NCBI RefSeq assembly: GCF_025148125.1
Contig: NZ_CP102267.1
Location: 1,436,501-1,500,500 of the forward strand
Direction: 5' to 3'
DNA: 64,000 nt
From: Blautia wexlerae DSM 19850
GTDB taxonomy: Bacteria > Bacillota > Clostridia > Lachnospirales > Lachnospiraceae
Under the pieces are notes generated by a model, which worked only from the letters and a program-made list of their open reading frames with translations, searched no databases and was not told the DNA's origin. Both the position numbers and the translations under genes were made by a program. Shown piece by piece: positions 41,578 through 50,038 of the stretch; the first letter of the stretch is position 1, and each line of letters begins with the position of its first letter.

Positions 41578-43290
41578 TTACTTTGTATCCTGCAGTGCGA
41601 GATAACCTTCTTCGCCTGTACGGATCTTAACGACATTTTCAATGTCATATACAAATACTTTACCATCACCAATCTGACCGGTATGGAGGACTGCCTTGGC
41701 AGTTTCGATAACTTTCTGTACAGGTACGAGACTTACAACAATCTCAATTTTGACCTTAGGAAGAAGATTCATTTCCATCTCAACACCACGATAGTAGGAT
41801 GGAGCACCTTTCTGTACACCGCATCCGAGAACGTTCGTAATAGTGATACCTGTAACACCGATCTCATTCATTGCCTGCATAAATTCATCAAGCTTATTCT
41901 GACGGGTGATGATAACAACTTTTGTAAGCTTATGAACGCCTTCTTTCGGAAGTTCAGGAACTGATTCAGCAGGAGCAGAAGGTCTGGCTGTGACAACAGG
42001 AGCTTTTATGGAAGTTCCCATAGGAGTCGGAACACCAGCCATTGCGAAACCGTCATAAGCACTTGCAAGACCATGTTCTTTGGAGTCAAGACCTGCGATC
42101 TCTTCTTCAGCTGAAACACGAAGTCCGATTGTATGTTTGATTACCTGGAAGATAATTGTCATAGTAACAACAACCCATGCGATTGTGATGATCATACCTG
42201 TGAACTGAACACCAAATCCGTGGAAGCCGCCGCCTGTAAGAAGTCCTTTCCAGTCTGTGCCTGAACCGTCGGAGAAGAGACCAACTGCAAGGGTACCGAA
42301 AGCACCGTTTAAACCATGAACACCGACAGCACCAACAGGATCATCGATTTTCAGAACCTTATCAATAAATTCAATACCAAATACTACGATAAAACCGGAA
42401 GCAATACCGATGATTGCTGCGGATGTAGGAGAAACTGTGTCGCATCCTGCTGTAATTGCTACAAGTCCTGCAAGAGAACCGTTCAGAGACATGGAAACAT
42501 CCGGTTTTTTGTAACGTACCCATGTGATGATCATAACAGTTACAGTTGCAACAGCTGCTGAAAGGTTAGTAGTAACGAAGATTTTACCGGCACTTACGAT
42601 TGCATCGCCTTCCATACTTACTGTGGAAGCACCGTTAAATCCGAACCAGCAGAACCAGAGGATAAATACACCTAAAGCGCCAACTGTAAGGTTGTGTCCC
42701 GGGATAGCCTTTGATTTGCCGTCCTTTGTATATTTACCGATACGAGGTCCAAGGATGATGGCACCGATCAGAGCTGCCACACCACCTACCATATGTACTG
42801 CACAGGAACCTGCGAAATCGTGGAATCCCATCTGGCTGATAAATCCACCGCCCCAGATCCAGTGTCCGGATACCGGATATACAACAAGACTGATCATAAG
42901 GCTGTAGATGCAATAGGAAAGGAACTTGGTACGTTCTGCCATTGCACCGGAAACAATTGTTGCGGATGTTGCACAGAATACTGTCTGGAAGATTAAGAAT
43001 GCCCAGAAAGGAACTCCGTCAGGAAGCATTCCTGAACCATAGTGTGCTTCTGTGGCAATACCACCGATCTTTCCGATAAATCCATTACCTGCACCAAACA
43101 TCAGACCGAAGCCGACCAGCCAGAAGACCGGGGTTCCGATACAGAAGTCCATCAGGTTTTTCATAATAATGTTACCTGCGTTTTTGGCTCGTGTGAAGCC
43201 TGTTTCTACCATTGCGAATCCGGCCTGCATAAAGAAGACCAGCGCGGCGCCGACCAGCACCCATATTGTGTTTACTGCGGAAAATTCCAT
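41578..43290 (-). CDS. Ammonium transporter fused to a PII signalling domain
   Basis: The protein has 570 residues. Residues 1-400 form an Amt channel of about eleven membrane segments. The twin histidines are seen at about 166 (CAVHMVGG) and 325 (GVHGLNGAFGT). A Pro/Ala-rich linker (about 425-450) leads to a GlnB/GlnK-type PII domain (about 456-570). The T-loop is VLGCGVQKGAPSYYRG and the ATP-binding block is TGQIGDGKVFVYDIENV. The uridylylated-Tyr region of the T-loop is altered. A separate GlnK is not needed: channel and sensor are one chain. It lies downstream of glnN on the same strand. Confidence 0.92.
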   Translation of the reverse strand: MEFSAVNTIWVLVGAALVFFMQAGFAMVETGFTRAKNAGNIIMKNLMDFCIGTPVFWLVGFGLMFGAGNGFIGKIGGIATEAHYGSGMLPDGVPFWAFLIFQTVFCATSATIVSGAMAERTKFLSYCIYSLMISLVVYPVSGHWIWGGGFISQMGFHDFAGSCAVHMVGGVAALIGAIILGPRIGKYTKDGKSKAIPGHNLTVGALGVFILWFCWFGFNGASTVSMEGDAIVSAGKIFVTTNLSAAVATVTVMIITWVRYKKPDVSMSLNGSLAGLVAITAGCDTVSPTSAAIIGIASGFIVVFGIEFIDKVLKIDDPVGAVGVHGLNGAFGTLAVGLFSDGSGTDWKGLLTGGGFHGFGVQFTGMIITIAWVVVTMTIIFQVIKHTIGLRVSAEEEIAGLDSKEHGLASAYDGFAMAGVPTPMGTSIKAPVVTARPSAPAESVPELPKEGVHKLTKVVIITRQNKLDEFMQAMNEIGVTGITITNVLGCGVQKGAPSYYRGVEMEMNLLPKVKIEIVVSLVPVQKVIETAKAVLHTGQIGDGKVFVYDIENVVKIRTGEEGYLALQDTK

Positions 43291-43338
43291 AATAATATTC
43301 CTCCCTCATAAAAATTTCCTCATATTTTATAAAATGCA

Positions 43339-43386
43339 AAAAGCGCGATGCCTGGAAATGTAGCCAGTTCATCGCGCTTTTGCGAA
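43339..43386 (-). promoter_or_regulatory. Terminator/hairpin leader of the amt-PII gene (variant ANTAR-like site)
   Basis: On the minus strand, TCGC and GCGA enclose the hexaloop AAAAGC. The following GCGCGATG can instead pair with CATCGCGC before TTTTTGC, making a terminator. The layout equals the AAAGGC leaders of glnN, pyrG and glnA, but loop position 4 is A, not G. Confidence 0.55.
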
Positions 43387-43488
43387 TATAAAATCCATAT
43401 TTATAGTGTATTGCATAACTGATGTAATAGAAAAGACATTTCGTATGACTGTATGCAATGCAGTTTAAAATCAAAATTATATGTAAAA

Positions 43489-43574
43489 CAGGGGAACATC
43501 AAAATATCGTGTGATTAATGGATGAGGAAATCGATAATGAATTATGAAGTAGAGTTCATAAAGATATTCCCCTG
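43489..43574 (-). terminator. Large-loop terminator of glnN
   Basis: On the minus strand CAGGGGAA pairs with TTCCCCTG about 70 bases later, followed by TTTTAC. Confidence 0.45.
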
Positions 43575-43588
43575 TTATTACCTGTTAA

Positions 43589-45688
43589 TTAAACGGAAAA
43601 CAGAAGCTTGTCATATGTAGGATATGGAAGCAGTGCATCCGGAATCAGAGTTTCTGCTGCATCTACAGACTTTCTGAGTTCATCCATATCAGAAAGAACA
43701 ACTGTCTGGTATGCTTTTGCATTAGCCAGAGGATCTTCTGTAGCAAGCGCTTTGGCAGTATCTGCTTTTAAGGTCTCAAGACCTGTGGAAATCTCATCAG
43801 CAAGCTGTGACAGCTCTTTGATCAGTTTTCCTTCAGAAGCTGTGCTGACATCTGAAACAACTGATTTTTTAGCAACAGCAGTAGCTGCAACTTTGTCGAT
43901 ATACGCGAATACAGATGGAAGGAAATCCTTCTGTACCATTTCAACCATAGTATTGGACTCAATGTTAAGAATCTTGGAATAGGATTCCAGCCAGATCTCA
44001 TAACGGGATTCAATTTCTTCTTTTGTGAAGATATGATATTTGGTAAAGAGTTCAATATTTTTATCTGCGATCCACTGAGGAAGAGCATCTGGTGTAGATT
44101 TCAGGTTAAAGAGACCTCGTTTCTCAGCTTCTTCGATCCATTCGTCTGTATAACCGTTTCCGTTAAAGATAACACGTTTATGATCAATAATTGTCTTCTT
44201 GATCAGTTCGTGGATTGCATCCTCCATCTTGTCTTCCGGTACATCCTTTAACTGTTCTGCAAACTGGTGAACACACTCAGCAACAGCAGTGTTTAAAATA
44301 ATGTTCGGGTTTGCAACAGAAGCTTCGGAACCAAGCATACGGAATTCGAATTTGTTACCTGTAAATGCGAATGGTGAAGTACGGTTTCTGTCTGTATTGT
44401 CTTTTACGAAATGTGGAAGTACTTTTGCACCGATATCCATCTGGACTGCGCGGCTTCCTGCAAAATATTCGTCATTTTCGATAGATTTTAATACTTCTGT
44501 CAGTTCATCACCGAGGAATACGGATACAACAGCAGGCGGAGCCTCGTTTGCACCAAGACGGTGATCATTTCCTGCACTTGCTACAGAAATACGAAGTACA
44601 TCTGCGTATTCATCAACTGCTTTGATAACAGCTGTCAGGAAAATCAGGAACTGTGTATTTTCAGCAGGTGTTTTTCCCGGATCAAGGATATTTACACCGG
44701 TATCTGTAATCATAGACCAGTTGTTGTGTTTACCACTTCCGTTGATTCCCTCAAATGGTTTCTCGTGAAGAAGGCATACAAGTCCGTGCTTGTCGGCAAC
44801 TTTCTTCATTACTTCCATTGTTAACTGGTTGTGGTCAACCGCAACGTTTGTTGTATCGAATACAGGAGCCAGCTCGTGCTGTGCAGGAGCAACTTCGTTA
44901 TGTTTTGTTTTGGCAGGAATACCAAGTTTCCAGAGCTCTACATCCAGGTCATGCATATAAGCTGCGACACGAGGTTTCAGAGCACCGAAGTAATGATCTT
45001 CCATTTCCTGGCCCTTAGGAGCAGGAGCACCGATCAGTGTGCGTCCGCAGAATACAAGGTCTTTTCTCTGTTTGTATAATTCCTTGTCTACCAGGAAGTA
45101 TTCCTGTTCAGGACCTACAGTTGTATTTACGTGTTTGACATCTTTATTTCCTATTATATGGAGAAGGTTTGTAGCTTCTTTATCAAGTGTCTGCATGGAA
45201 CGAAGGAGAGGAGTCTTTTTATCAAGAGCTTCTCCGCTGTAGGAGCAGAATGCTGTAGGAATGTAAAGAGTTCCGTCTTTGATGAATGCCGGTGATGTCG
45301 GATCCCATGCTGTATATCCTCTTGCCTCGAATGTGGCACGAAGACCGCCTGACGGGAAACTGGAAGCATCCGGCTCACCTTTTACAAGTTCTTTACCTGA
45401 GAAATCCATGATCACCTGACCATCTCCTGTAGGAGAAATGAAACTGTCATGTTTCTCTGCAGTTACGTTTGTCATTGGCTGGAACCAGTGAGTATAATGA
45501 GTGGCGCCGTTCTCGATAGCCCATTCTTTCATTGCAACAGCAACGGAGTTGGCAACATCAAGTTCAAGGTGTGTACCGCTCTCGATTGTTTTCTTTAATG
45601 CTTTGTACATGTCTTTTGGCAGTTTACTTCTCATTACTTTGTCGTTGAAGACCAGGCTGCCGTACAGTTCAGGGATATTCTGTGCCAT
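43589..45688 (-). CDS. glnN: Glutamine synthetase type III
   Basis: The protein has 699 residues, the normal length for GSIII. Marks are VGPEQEYFLVDKELY (metal-binding Glu), NEVAPAQHELAPVFD, and GSGKHNNWSM. The enzyme joins ammonium to glutamate using ATP and is typical of anaerobic gut bacteria. The window also encodes a type I GlnA, so two unlike synthetases coexist. A perfect promoter and an AAAGGC-hairpin/terminator leader lie upstream, so it is probably under ANTAR antitermination. GAAAGGAG precedes the start. Confidence 0.95.
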   Translation of the reverse strand: MAQNIPELYGSLVFNDKVMRSKLPKDMYKALKKTIESGTHLELDVANSVAVAMKEWAIENGATHYTHWFQPMTNVTAEKHDSFISPTGDGQVIMDFSGKELVKGEPDASSFPSGGLRATFEARGYTAWDPTSPAFIKDGTLYIPTAFCSYSGEALDKKTPLLRSMQTLDKEATNLLHIIGNKDVKHVNTTVGPEQEYFLVDKELYKQRKDLVFCGRTLIGAPAPKGQEMEDHYFGALKPRVAAYMHDLDVELWKLGIPAKTKHNEVAPAQHELAPVFDTTNVAVDHNQLTMEVMKKVADKHGLVCLLHEKPFEGINGSGKHNNWSMITDTGVNILDPGKTPAENTQFLIFLTAVIKAVDEYADVLRISVASAGNDHRLGANEAPPAVVSVFLGDELTEVLKSIENDEYFAGSRAVQMDIGAKVLPHFVKDNTDRNRTSPFAFTGNKFEFRMLGSEASVANPNIILNTAVAECVHQFAEQLKDVPEDKMEDAIHELIKKTIIDHKRVIFNGNGYTDEWIEEAEKRGLFNLKSTPDALPQWIADKNIELFTKYHIFTKEEIESRYEIWLESYSKILNIESNTMVEMVQKDFLPSVFAYIDKVAATAVAKKSVVSDVSTASEGKLIKELSQLADEISTGLETLKADTAKALATEDPLANAKAYQTVVLSDMDELRKSVDAAETLIPDALLPYPTYDKLLFSV

Positions 45689-45828
45689 ATAGGTACTCTC
45701 CTTTCGGTTTGCAATATTTTCTGAATATGTGTAGTGCCGCTGCAGATCACCATTGTGACTGCCTGCGGTTTTCGTCTCATAGAAAATTCCTCATCGAACA
45801 TTTTCTATGAAACGAAAGTTTTATAAAA

Positions 45829-45884
45829 CGAAAAAGGCGCCCTGGATGAGATCTCTGTAGATCTTTCCAAAGCGCCTTTGCTTT
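45829..45884 (-). promoter_or_regulatory. ANTAR-type antitermination leader of glnN
   Basis: On the minus strand AAAGC and GCTTT enclose the hexaloop AAAGGC (45879-45874). AAGGCGC from that hairpin can instead pair with GCGCCTT, followed by TTTCG, to form a terminator. The hairpin begins only a few bases from the predicted transcription start. Confidence 0.7.
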
Positions 45885-45893
45885 ATGTGCTGT

Positions 45894-45922
45894 ACTATAA
45901 ACGAAATGAAAACAGATGTCAA
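45894..45922 (-). promoter_or_regulatory. Sigma-A promoter of glnN
   Basis: On the minus strand TTGACA (45922-45917) and TATAGT (45899-45894) are 17 bases apart. Confidence 0.75.
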
Positions 45923-45980
45923 GCACTTTTTTTGAAAAAATTTAGAAAAAATTTTTGAGATATGACAAAAAAAGGATAGG

Positions 45981-46008
45981 TTGACAAATTTGTTTCTATT
46001 ATTATAAT
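45981..46008 (+). promoter_or_regulatory. Sigma-A promoter of purF
   Basis: TTGACA (45981-45986) and TATAAT (46003-46008) are 16 bases apart, about 100 bases before the start codon, divergent from glnN. No purine riboswitch is seen in the leader. Confidence 0.7.
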
Positions 46009-46104
46009 TTGATTTTGGAACCCGCCAAACATAAGAAAACAATGTCAGCGAGTTTTGAAAGTAAAGTTAAAGTCAGACAAGAGAATACGATCGGAGGAAA
46101 TCAG

Positions 46105-47526
46105 ATGGCTGGAATAAAAGAAGAGTGCGGCGTCTTTGGAATTTATGATCTGGATGGCGGCAATGTAGTTCCGTCCATATATTATGGACTGACTTCCCTG
46201 CAGCACAGAGGACAGGAATCCTGCGGACTTGCAGTTTCTGATACTAAGGGAGAGCGTGGAAATGTGAAGTTTCATAAGGATCTGGGACTTGTAAGTGAAG
46301 TTCTCAGACAGGATGTTGTCCGTAAATATGAGGGGGATATTGGTATTGGTCATGTAAGATATTCCACAACAGGAGCTTCTGTTGCAGAGAATGCACAGCC
46401 CCTTGTTTTGTCTTATGTAAAGGGAACTCTTGCACTTGCACATAACGGAAATCTGGTTAATACACCGGAACTGAAATGGGAACTGATCCAGAATGGAGCG
46501 ATTTTCCATACAACTACAGATTCAGAGGTTATTGCGTTCCATATCGCAAGAGAACGTGTGCATTCTAAAACAGTAGAAGAGGCAGTGCTAAAGACTGCAA
46601 AGAAGATCAAAGGTGCATATGGTCTGGTAGTTATGAGCCCGAGAAAACTGATCGCAGTCCGCGACCCATATGGACTGAAACCATTGTGTCTCGGTAAAAG
46701 AGGAAATGCTTATGTTATTGCTTCTGAGAGCTGTGCTCTGACATCTGTAAGTGCGGAATTTATCCGTGACATTGAGCCGGGTGAGATTCTTACGATCACA
46801 AAAGACGGACTGAAGTCAAATAAAGAGCTTGCGTCTGTTGCTGCAAAACGCGCGCATTGTGTGTTTGAGTATATATATTTTGCAAGACTTGACAGTACCA
46901 TTGATGGGGTGAAGGTCTATGATGCCAGAATCCGCGGCGGTAAATCTCTTGCCAAGTCTTATCCTGTAGAGGCAGATCTTGTAACAGGTGTACCGGAGTC
47001 CGGACTCCCTGCTGCAAAGGGATACTCCGAAGCATCAGGAATCCCGTTTGCATTTGCGTTCTATAAAAACAGCTATATTGGAAGAACATTTATCAAACCG
47101 ACTCAGGAAGAACGTGAGTCCAGTGTTCATCTGAAACTGAGTGTGCTGGAATCTGTTGTAAAAGATAAGAGGATTGTTCTGGTGGATGATTCTATTGTTC
47201 GTGGAACAACCATTGCAAACCTGATCCATATGTTAAAAGAGGCGGGAGCAAAGGAAGTGCACGTACGTATCAGTTCACCGCCATTTTTACATCCATGCTA
47301 TTTCGGAACGGATGTGCCGTCAAATGATCAGCTCATTGCAGCCAGCCACAGCACAGAGGAAATCTGTAAAATGATCGGAGCAGATTCTCTTGGCTACATG
47401 CAGACAGATTATCTGGAAGGAATGGCGGGCGGCCTGCCCTTATGTAAGGCATGCTTCGATGGAAATTATCCGATGGAGATTCCGGATTATAGAAATGCGG
47501 AGTTTGCAGATATTGTGAAGTGTTAA
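46105..47526 (+). CDS. purF: Amidophosphoribosyltransferase
   Basis: The protein has 473 residues. A seven-residue propeptide (MAGIKEE) precedes the catalytic Cys of ECGVFGIYD, as in Bacillus-type enzymes. The PRPP-binding loop is IVLVDDSIVRGTT. C-terminal cysteines (LPLCKACF and others) fit the Fe-S cluster. It uses glutamine and PRPP in the first step of purine synthesis. The frame extends back to 46009, but GGAGG ten bases before ATG 46105 decides the start. No other purine genes are adjacent; its neighbours are glutamine enzymes. Confidence 0.95.
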   Translation: MAGIKEECGVFGIYDLDGGNVVPSIYYGLTSLQHRGQESCGLAVSDTKGERGNVKFHKDLGLVSEVLRQDVVRKYEGDIGIGHVRYSTTGASVAENAQPLVLSYVKGTLALAHNGNLVNTPELKWELIQNGAIFHTTTDSEVIAFHIARERVHSKTVEEAVLKTAKKIKGAYGLVVMSPRKLIAVRDPYGLKPLCLGKRGNAYVIASESCALTSVSAEFIRDIEPGEILTITKDGLKSNKELASVAAKRAHCVFEYIYFARLDSTIDGVKVYDARIRGGKSLAKSYPVEADLVTGVPESGLPAAKGYSEASGIPFAFAFYKNSYIGRTFIKPTQEERESSVHLKLSVLESVVKDKRIVLVDDSIVRGTTIANLIHMLKEAGAKEVHVRISSPPFLHPCYFGTDVPSNDQLIAASHSTEEICKMIGADSLGYMQTDYLEGMAGGLPLCKACFDGNYPMEIPDYRNAEFADIVKC

Positions 47527-47714
47527 GTCGCAAAAATTCATAAAAAATGCAGAAACCTGTCGATGATATATGGAATCAATCTCACATAATGGTAAAACCA
47601 ATATAGAATAAAACCATACATAATGTATAAAACAATGCTGCGGAAACATATATAAACGAACAAAATGCACAATAGAACCCCTGCGCTTTATGAAAATTGG
47701 ATAAATTTAAAAAC

Positions 47715-47743
47715 TTGACAAATTCTGAAATGTGGAACATAAT
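47715..47743 (+). promoter_or_regulatory. Promoter of the HPr-like gene
   Basis: TTGACA (47715-47720) and CATAAT (47738-47743) are 17 bases apart. Confidence 0.6.
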
Positions 47744-47795
47744 ATGGGCGTCTGATAGAAAAAAACAAAGAATGTTTTCAGAAAGGGTGATCACG

Positions 47796-48023
47796 ATGTC
47801 ACAGAGTAAAATCAAGTTAAATGCAACTGAAGAGGTGCAGGAATTTGTGAATGCTGCAAGCAGATGTGATTTTGATATTGATGTTTATTACAACAGATTT
47901 TTAATTGATGCCAAATCAATCCTTGGTGTACTTAGTCTGGATCTGACCAGAGAACTGACAGTAGACTGCCACGGGGAGAGCCGGGAATTTGATCGTACAT
48001 TGAAGAAATTTGCAGTTGCATAA
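47796..48023 (+). CDS. HPr-like protein lacking the phosphocarrier histidine
   Basis: The protein has 75 residues. DAKSILGVLSLDL matches the HPr Ser46 region. The GIHARP block with the active His15 is replaced by residues around EVQEFVNAA. It is therefore a PTS HPr homologue that cannot carry phosphate on His15. It might bind a regulator through the Ser46 face. GAAAGGGTG precedes ATG 47796; the longer frame to 47697 overlaps the promoter. It lies alone between purF and pyrG. Confidence 0.72.
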   Translation: MSQSKIKLNATEEVQEFVNAASRCDFDIDVYYNRFLIDAKSILGVLSLDLTRELTVDCHGESREFDRTLKKFAVA

Positions 48024-48207
48024 ATTTTACATTTTTATAACCGAATAATTATCGCAGAGAAGACGGGTCTGGAAGATGAATTTTTACAGATTCGTTTTTT
48101 CTGTATTATGACTGTGTTCAGAGTAATTCCATAAAATATAACTGCTTCATAGTTTATCAGAAGGAACTTATTTGATTTGTTTTTGCTTAAAAACGGGAAA
48201 TTCATTA

Positions 48208-48236
48208 TTGACAAACGAAAAAAAATGTTTTATAGT
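48208..48236 (+). promoter_or_regulatory. Sigma-A promoter of the pyrG-gltB operon
   Basis: TTGACA (48208-48213) and TATAGT (48231-48236) are 17 bases apart. Confidence 0.75.
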
Positions 48237-48264
48237 ATAGCATATTTTTAAAGAAAGCCAATTG

Positions 48265-48364
48265 AACATATTATTATAGAAGATATGATGATCTGACAAA
48301 GGCGTCAGATGCAGAATACCAGATGGGTCAAGTGCCCTCTGATAGCTGCATCTGACGCTTTTTT
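48265..48364 (+). promoter_or_regulatory. ANTAR-type antitermination leader of pyrG-gltB
   Basis: ATCTGAC (48291-48297) and GTCAGAT (48304-48310) enclose the hexaloop AAAGGC. The 3' arm is also the 5' arm of the terminator GCGTCAGATGCAG with CTGCATCTGACGC (48346-48358), then TTTTTT. Just upstream, near 48270-48290, a weaker stem can present ATAGAA, a second hexaloop with A1 and G4, as expected for a dual-hairpin ANTAR site. Confidence 0.75.
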
Positions 48365-48396
48365 ATTAACAAAGGATGATGGAGGAGGAAATCAAA

Positions 48397-50022
48397 ATGG
48401 CAGTGAAATACGTATTTGTTACAGGAGGAGTTGTTTCCGGTCTTGGAAAGGGAATCACAGCTGCATCTCTGGGGCGTCTTCTGAAAGCGAGAGGATACCA
48501 GGTAACCATGCAGAAGTTTGATCCTTATATCAATATCGACCCCGGAACCATGAACCCGATTCAGCACGGAGAAGTTTTTGTAACAGACGATGGTACAGAG
48601 ACAGACCTGGATCTGGGACATTATGAGAGATTCATTGATGAGAGTCTTGATAAAAATTCCAATGTGACAACCGGTAAGGTTTACTGGTCTGTTCTTCAGA
48701 AAGAACGTCACGGGGATTTCGGCGGGGGTACCGTACAGGTAATTCCTCATATTACAAATGAGATTAAGAGTCGTTTCTACCGCGCCAAATCACCGGAGGA
48801 AAACAAGATTGCCATTATCGAGGTGGGAGGAACAGTCGGTGATATTGAAAGCCAACCGTTCCTGGAAGCAATCCGTCAGTTCCAGCTCAATGTGGGACAT
48901 GACAATGCAATCCTGATCCACGTAACATTAATTCCTTATTTAAAAGCATCTGAAGAACTGAAAACCAAACCCACACAGGCAAGCGTAAAGGAACTTCAGG
49001 GAATGGGAATCCAGCCGGATGTACTGGTGTGCAGAAGTGAACATGAGCTGACAGAGGACATTAAAGAAAAAATCGCTTTATTCTGCAATGTACCTGTATC
49101 ACATGTACTTCAGAACCTGGATGTAGAATATTTATATGAAGCTCCTCTTGCAATGGAAAGAGAGAAGCTTGCAGATGTAGTTCTTTCAAGTCTCCGTCTG
49201 GAAAACAGAAAACCGGATTTAAGTGACTGGGAGGAAATGGTAGAAAGTCTGAGAAATCCGAATAAAACAGTAAAGATCGCAATTGTAGGAAAATATACAC
49301 AGCTTCATGATGCATATCTCAGTGTAGTAGAGGCACTGAAACATGGCGGAATTTCCTGCAGAGCCAAGGTAGAGCTTGACTGGATCGATTCCGAAGAACT
49401 GACAGAGAAGAATCTGGATCAGCAGCTTCACAATGTAGATGGTATTCTGGTTCCGGGTGGTTTCGGAAACAGAGGTACAGAAGGAATGATCCTGGCAGCA
49501 CAGTATGCAAGAGTACATAAGATTCCATATCTTGGAATCTGTCTGGGAATGCAGATGGCAATTGTAGAATTCGCCCGTCATGTACTTGGATACGAAGATG
49601 CAAACAGTATTGAATTGAATCCGGAGACAAAGCATCCGGTAATTGCATTAATGCCGGATCAGGAAGATATCGAAGATATCGGTGGAACCTTAAGACTTGG
49701 AAGCTATCCATGTATTCTTGCAGAAGATTCCAGATCCTATGAACTCTTTGGCAAAAAAGAAATCCATGAGCGCCACAGACATCGTTATGAAGTAAACAAT
49801 GCATTCCGTAAAGAACTTCAGGAGAAGGGAATGAATATCGTAGGAACTTCCCCTGATAATCATATCGTAGAGATGATCGAGATCGCAGGGCACCCGTTCT
49901 ATGTAGGAACTCAGGCCCATCCGGAATTCAAATCCCGCCCGAACCATGCACATCCTTTATTCAGAGGATTCATCCAGGCGGCCGTCGATAAGAAAATAAG
50001 CGAAGAACAGCAGCAGAAATAG
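48397..50022 (+). CDS. pyrG: CTP synthase
   Basis: The protein has 541 residues. The synthase domain begins [20 protein letters not shown] with the ATP loop. The glutaminase domain has the nucleophile in [10 protein letters not shown] and the His-Glu pair in the C-terminal AHPEFKSRP region. It converts UTP and glutamine to CTP. GGAGGAGG sits before ATG 48397 rather than the upstream ATG 48376. gltB starts 16 bases after it, so pyrimidine and glutamate synthesis are transcriptionally linked here, behind one ANTAR leader. Confidence 0.95.
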   Translation: MAVKYVFVTGGVVSGLGKGITAASLGRLLKARGYQVTMQKFDPYINIDPGTMNPIQHGEVFVTDDGTETDLDLGHYERFIDESLDKNSNVTTGKVYWSVLQKERHGDFGGGTVQVIPHITNEIKSRFYRAKSPEENKIAIIEVGGTVGDIESQPFLEAIRQFQLNVGHDNAILIHVTLIPYLKASEELKTKPTQASVKELQGMGIQPDVLVCRSEHELTEDIKEKIALFCNVPVSHVLQNLDVEYLYEAPLAMEREKLADVVLSSLRLENRKPDLSDWEEMVESLRNPNKTVKIAIVGKYTQLHDAYLSVVEALKHGGISCRAKVELDWIDSEELTEKNLDQQLHNVDGILVPGGFGNRGTEGMILAAQYARVHKIPYLGICLGMQMAIVEFARHVLGYEDANSIELNPETKHPVIALMPDQEDIEDIGGTLRLGSYPCILAEDSRSYELFGKKEIHERHRHRYEVNNAFRKELQEKGMNIVGTSPDNHIVEMIEIAGHPFYVGTQAHPEFKSRPNHAHPLFRGFIQAAVDKKISEEQQQK

Positions 50023-50038
50023 AAAGGATGAGGAGATT

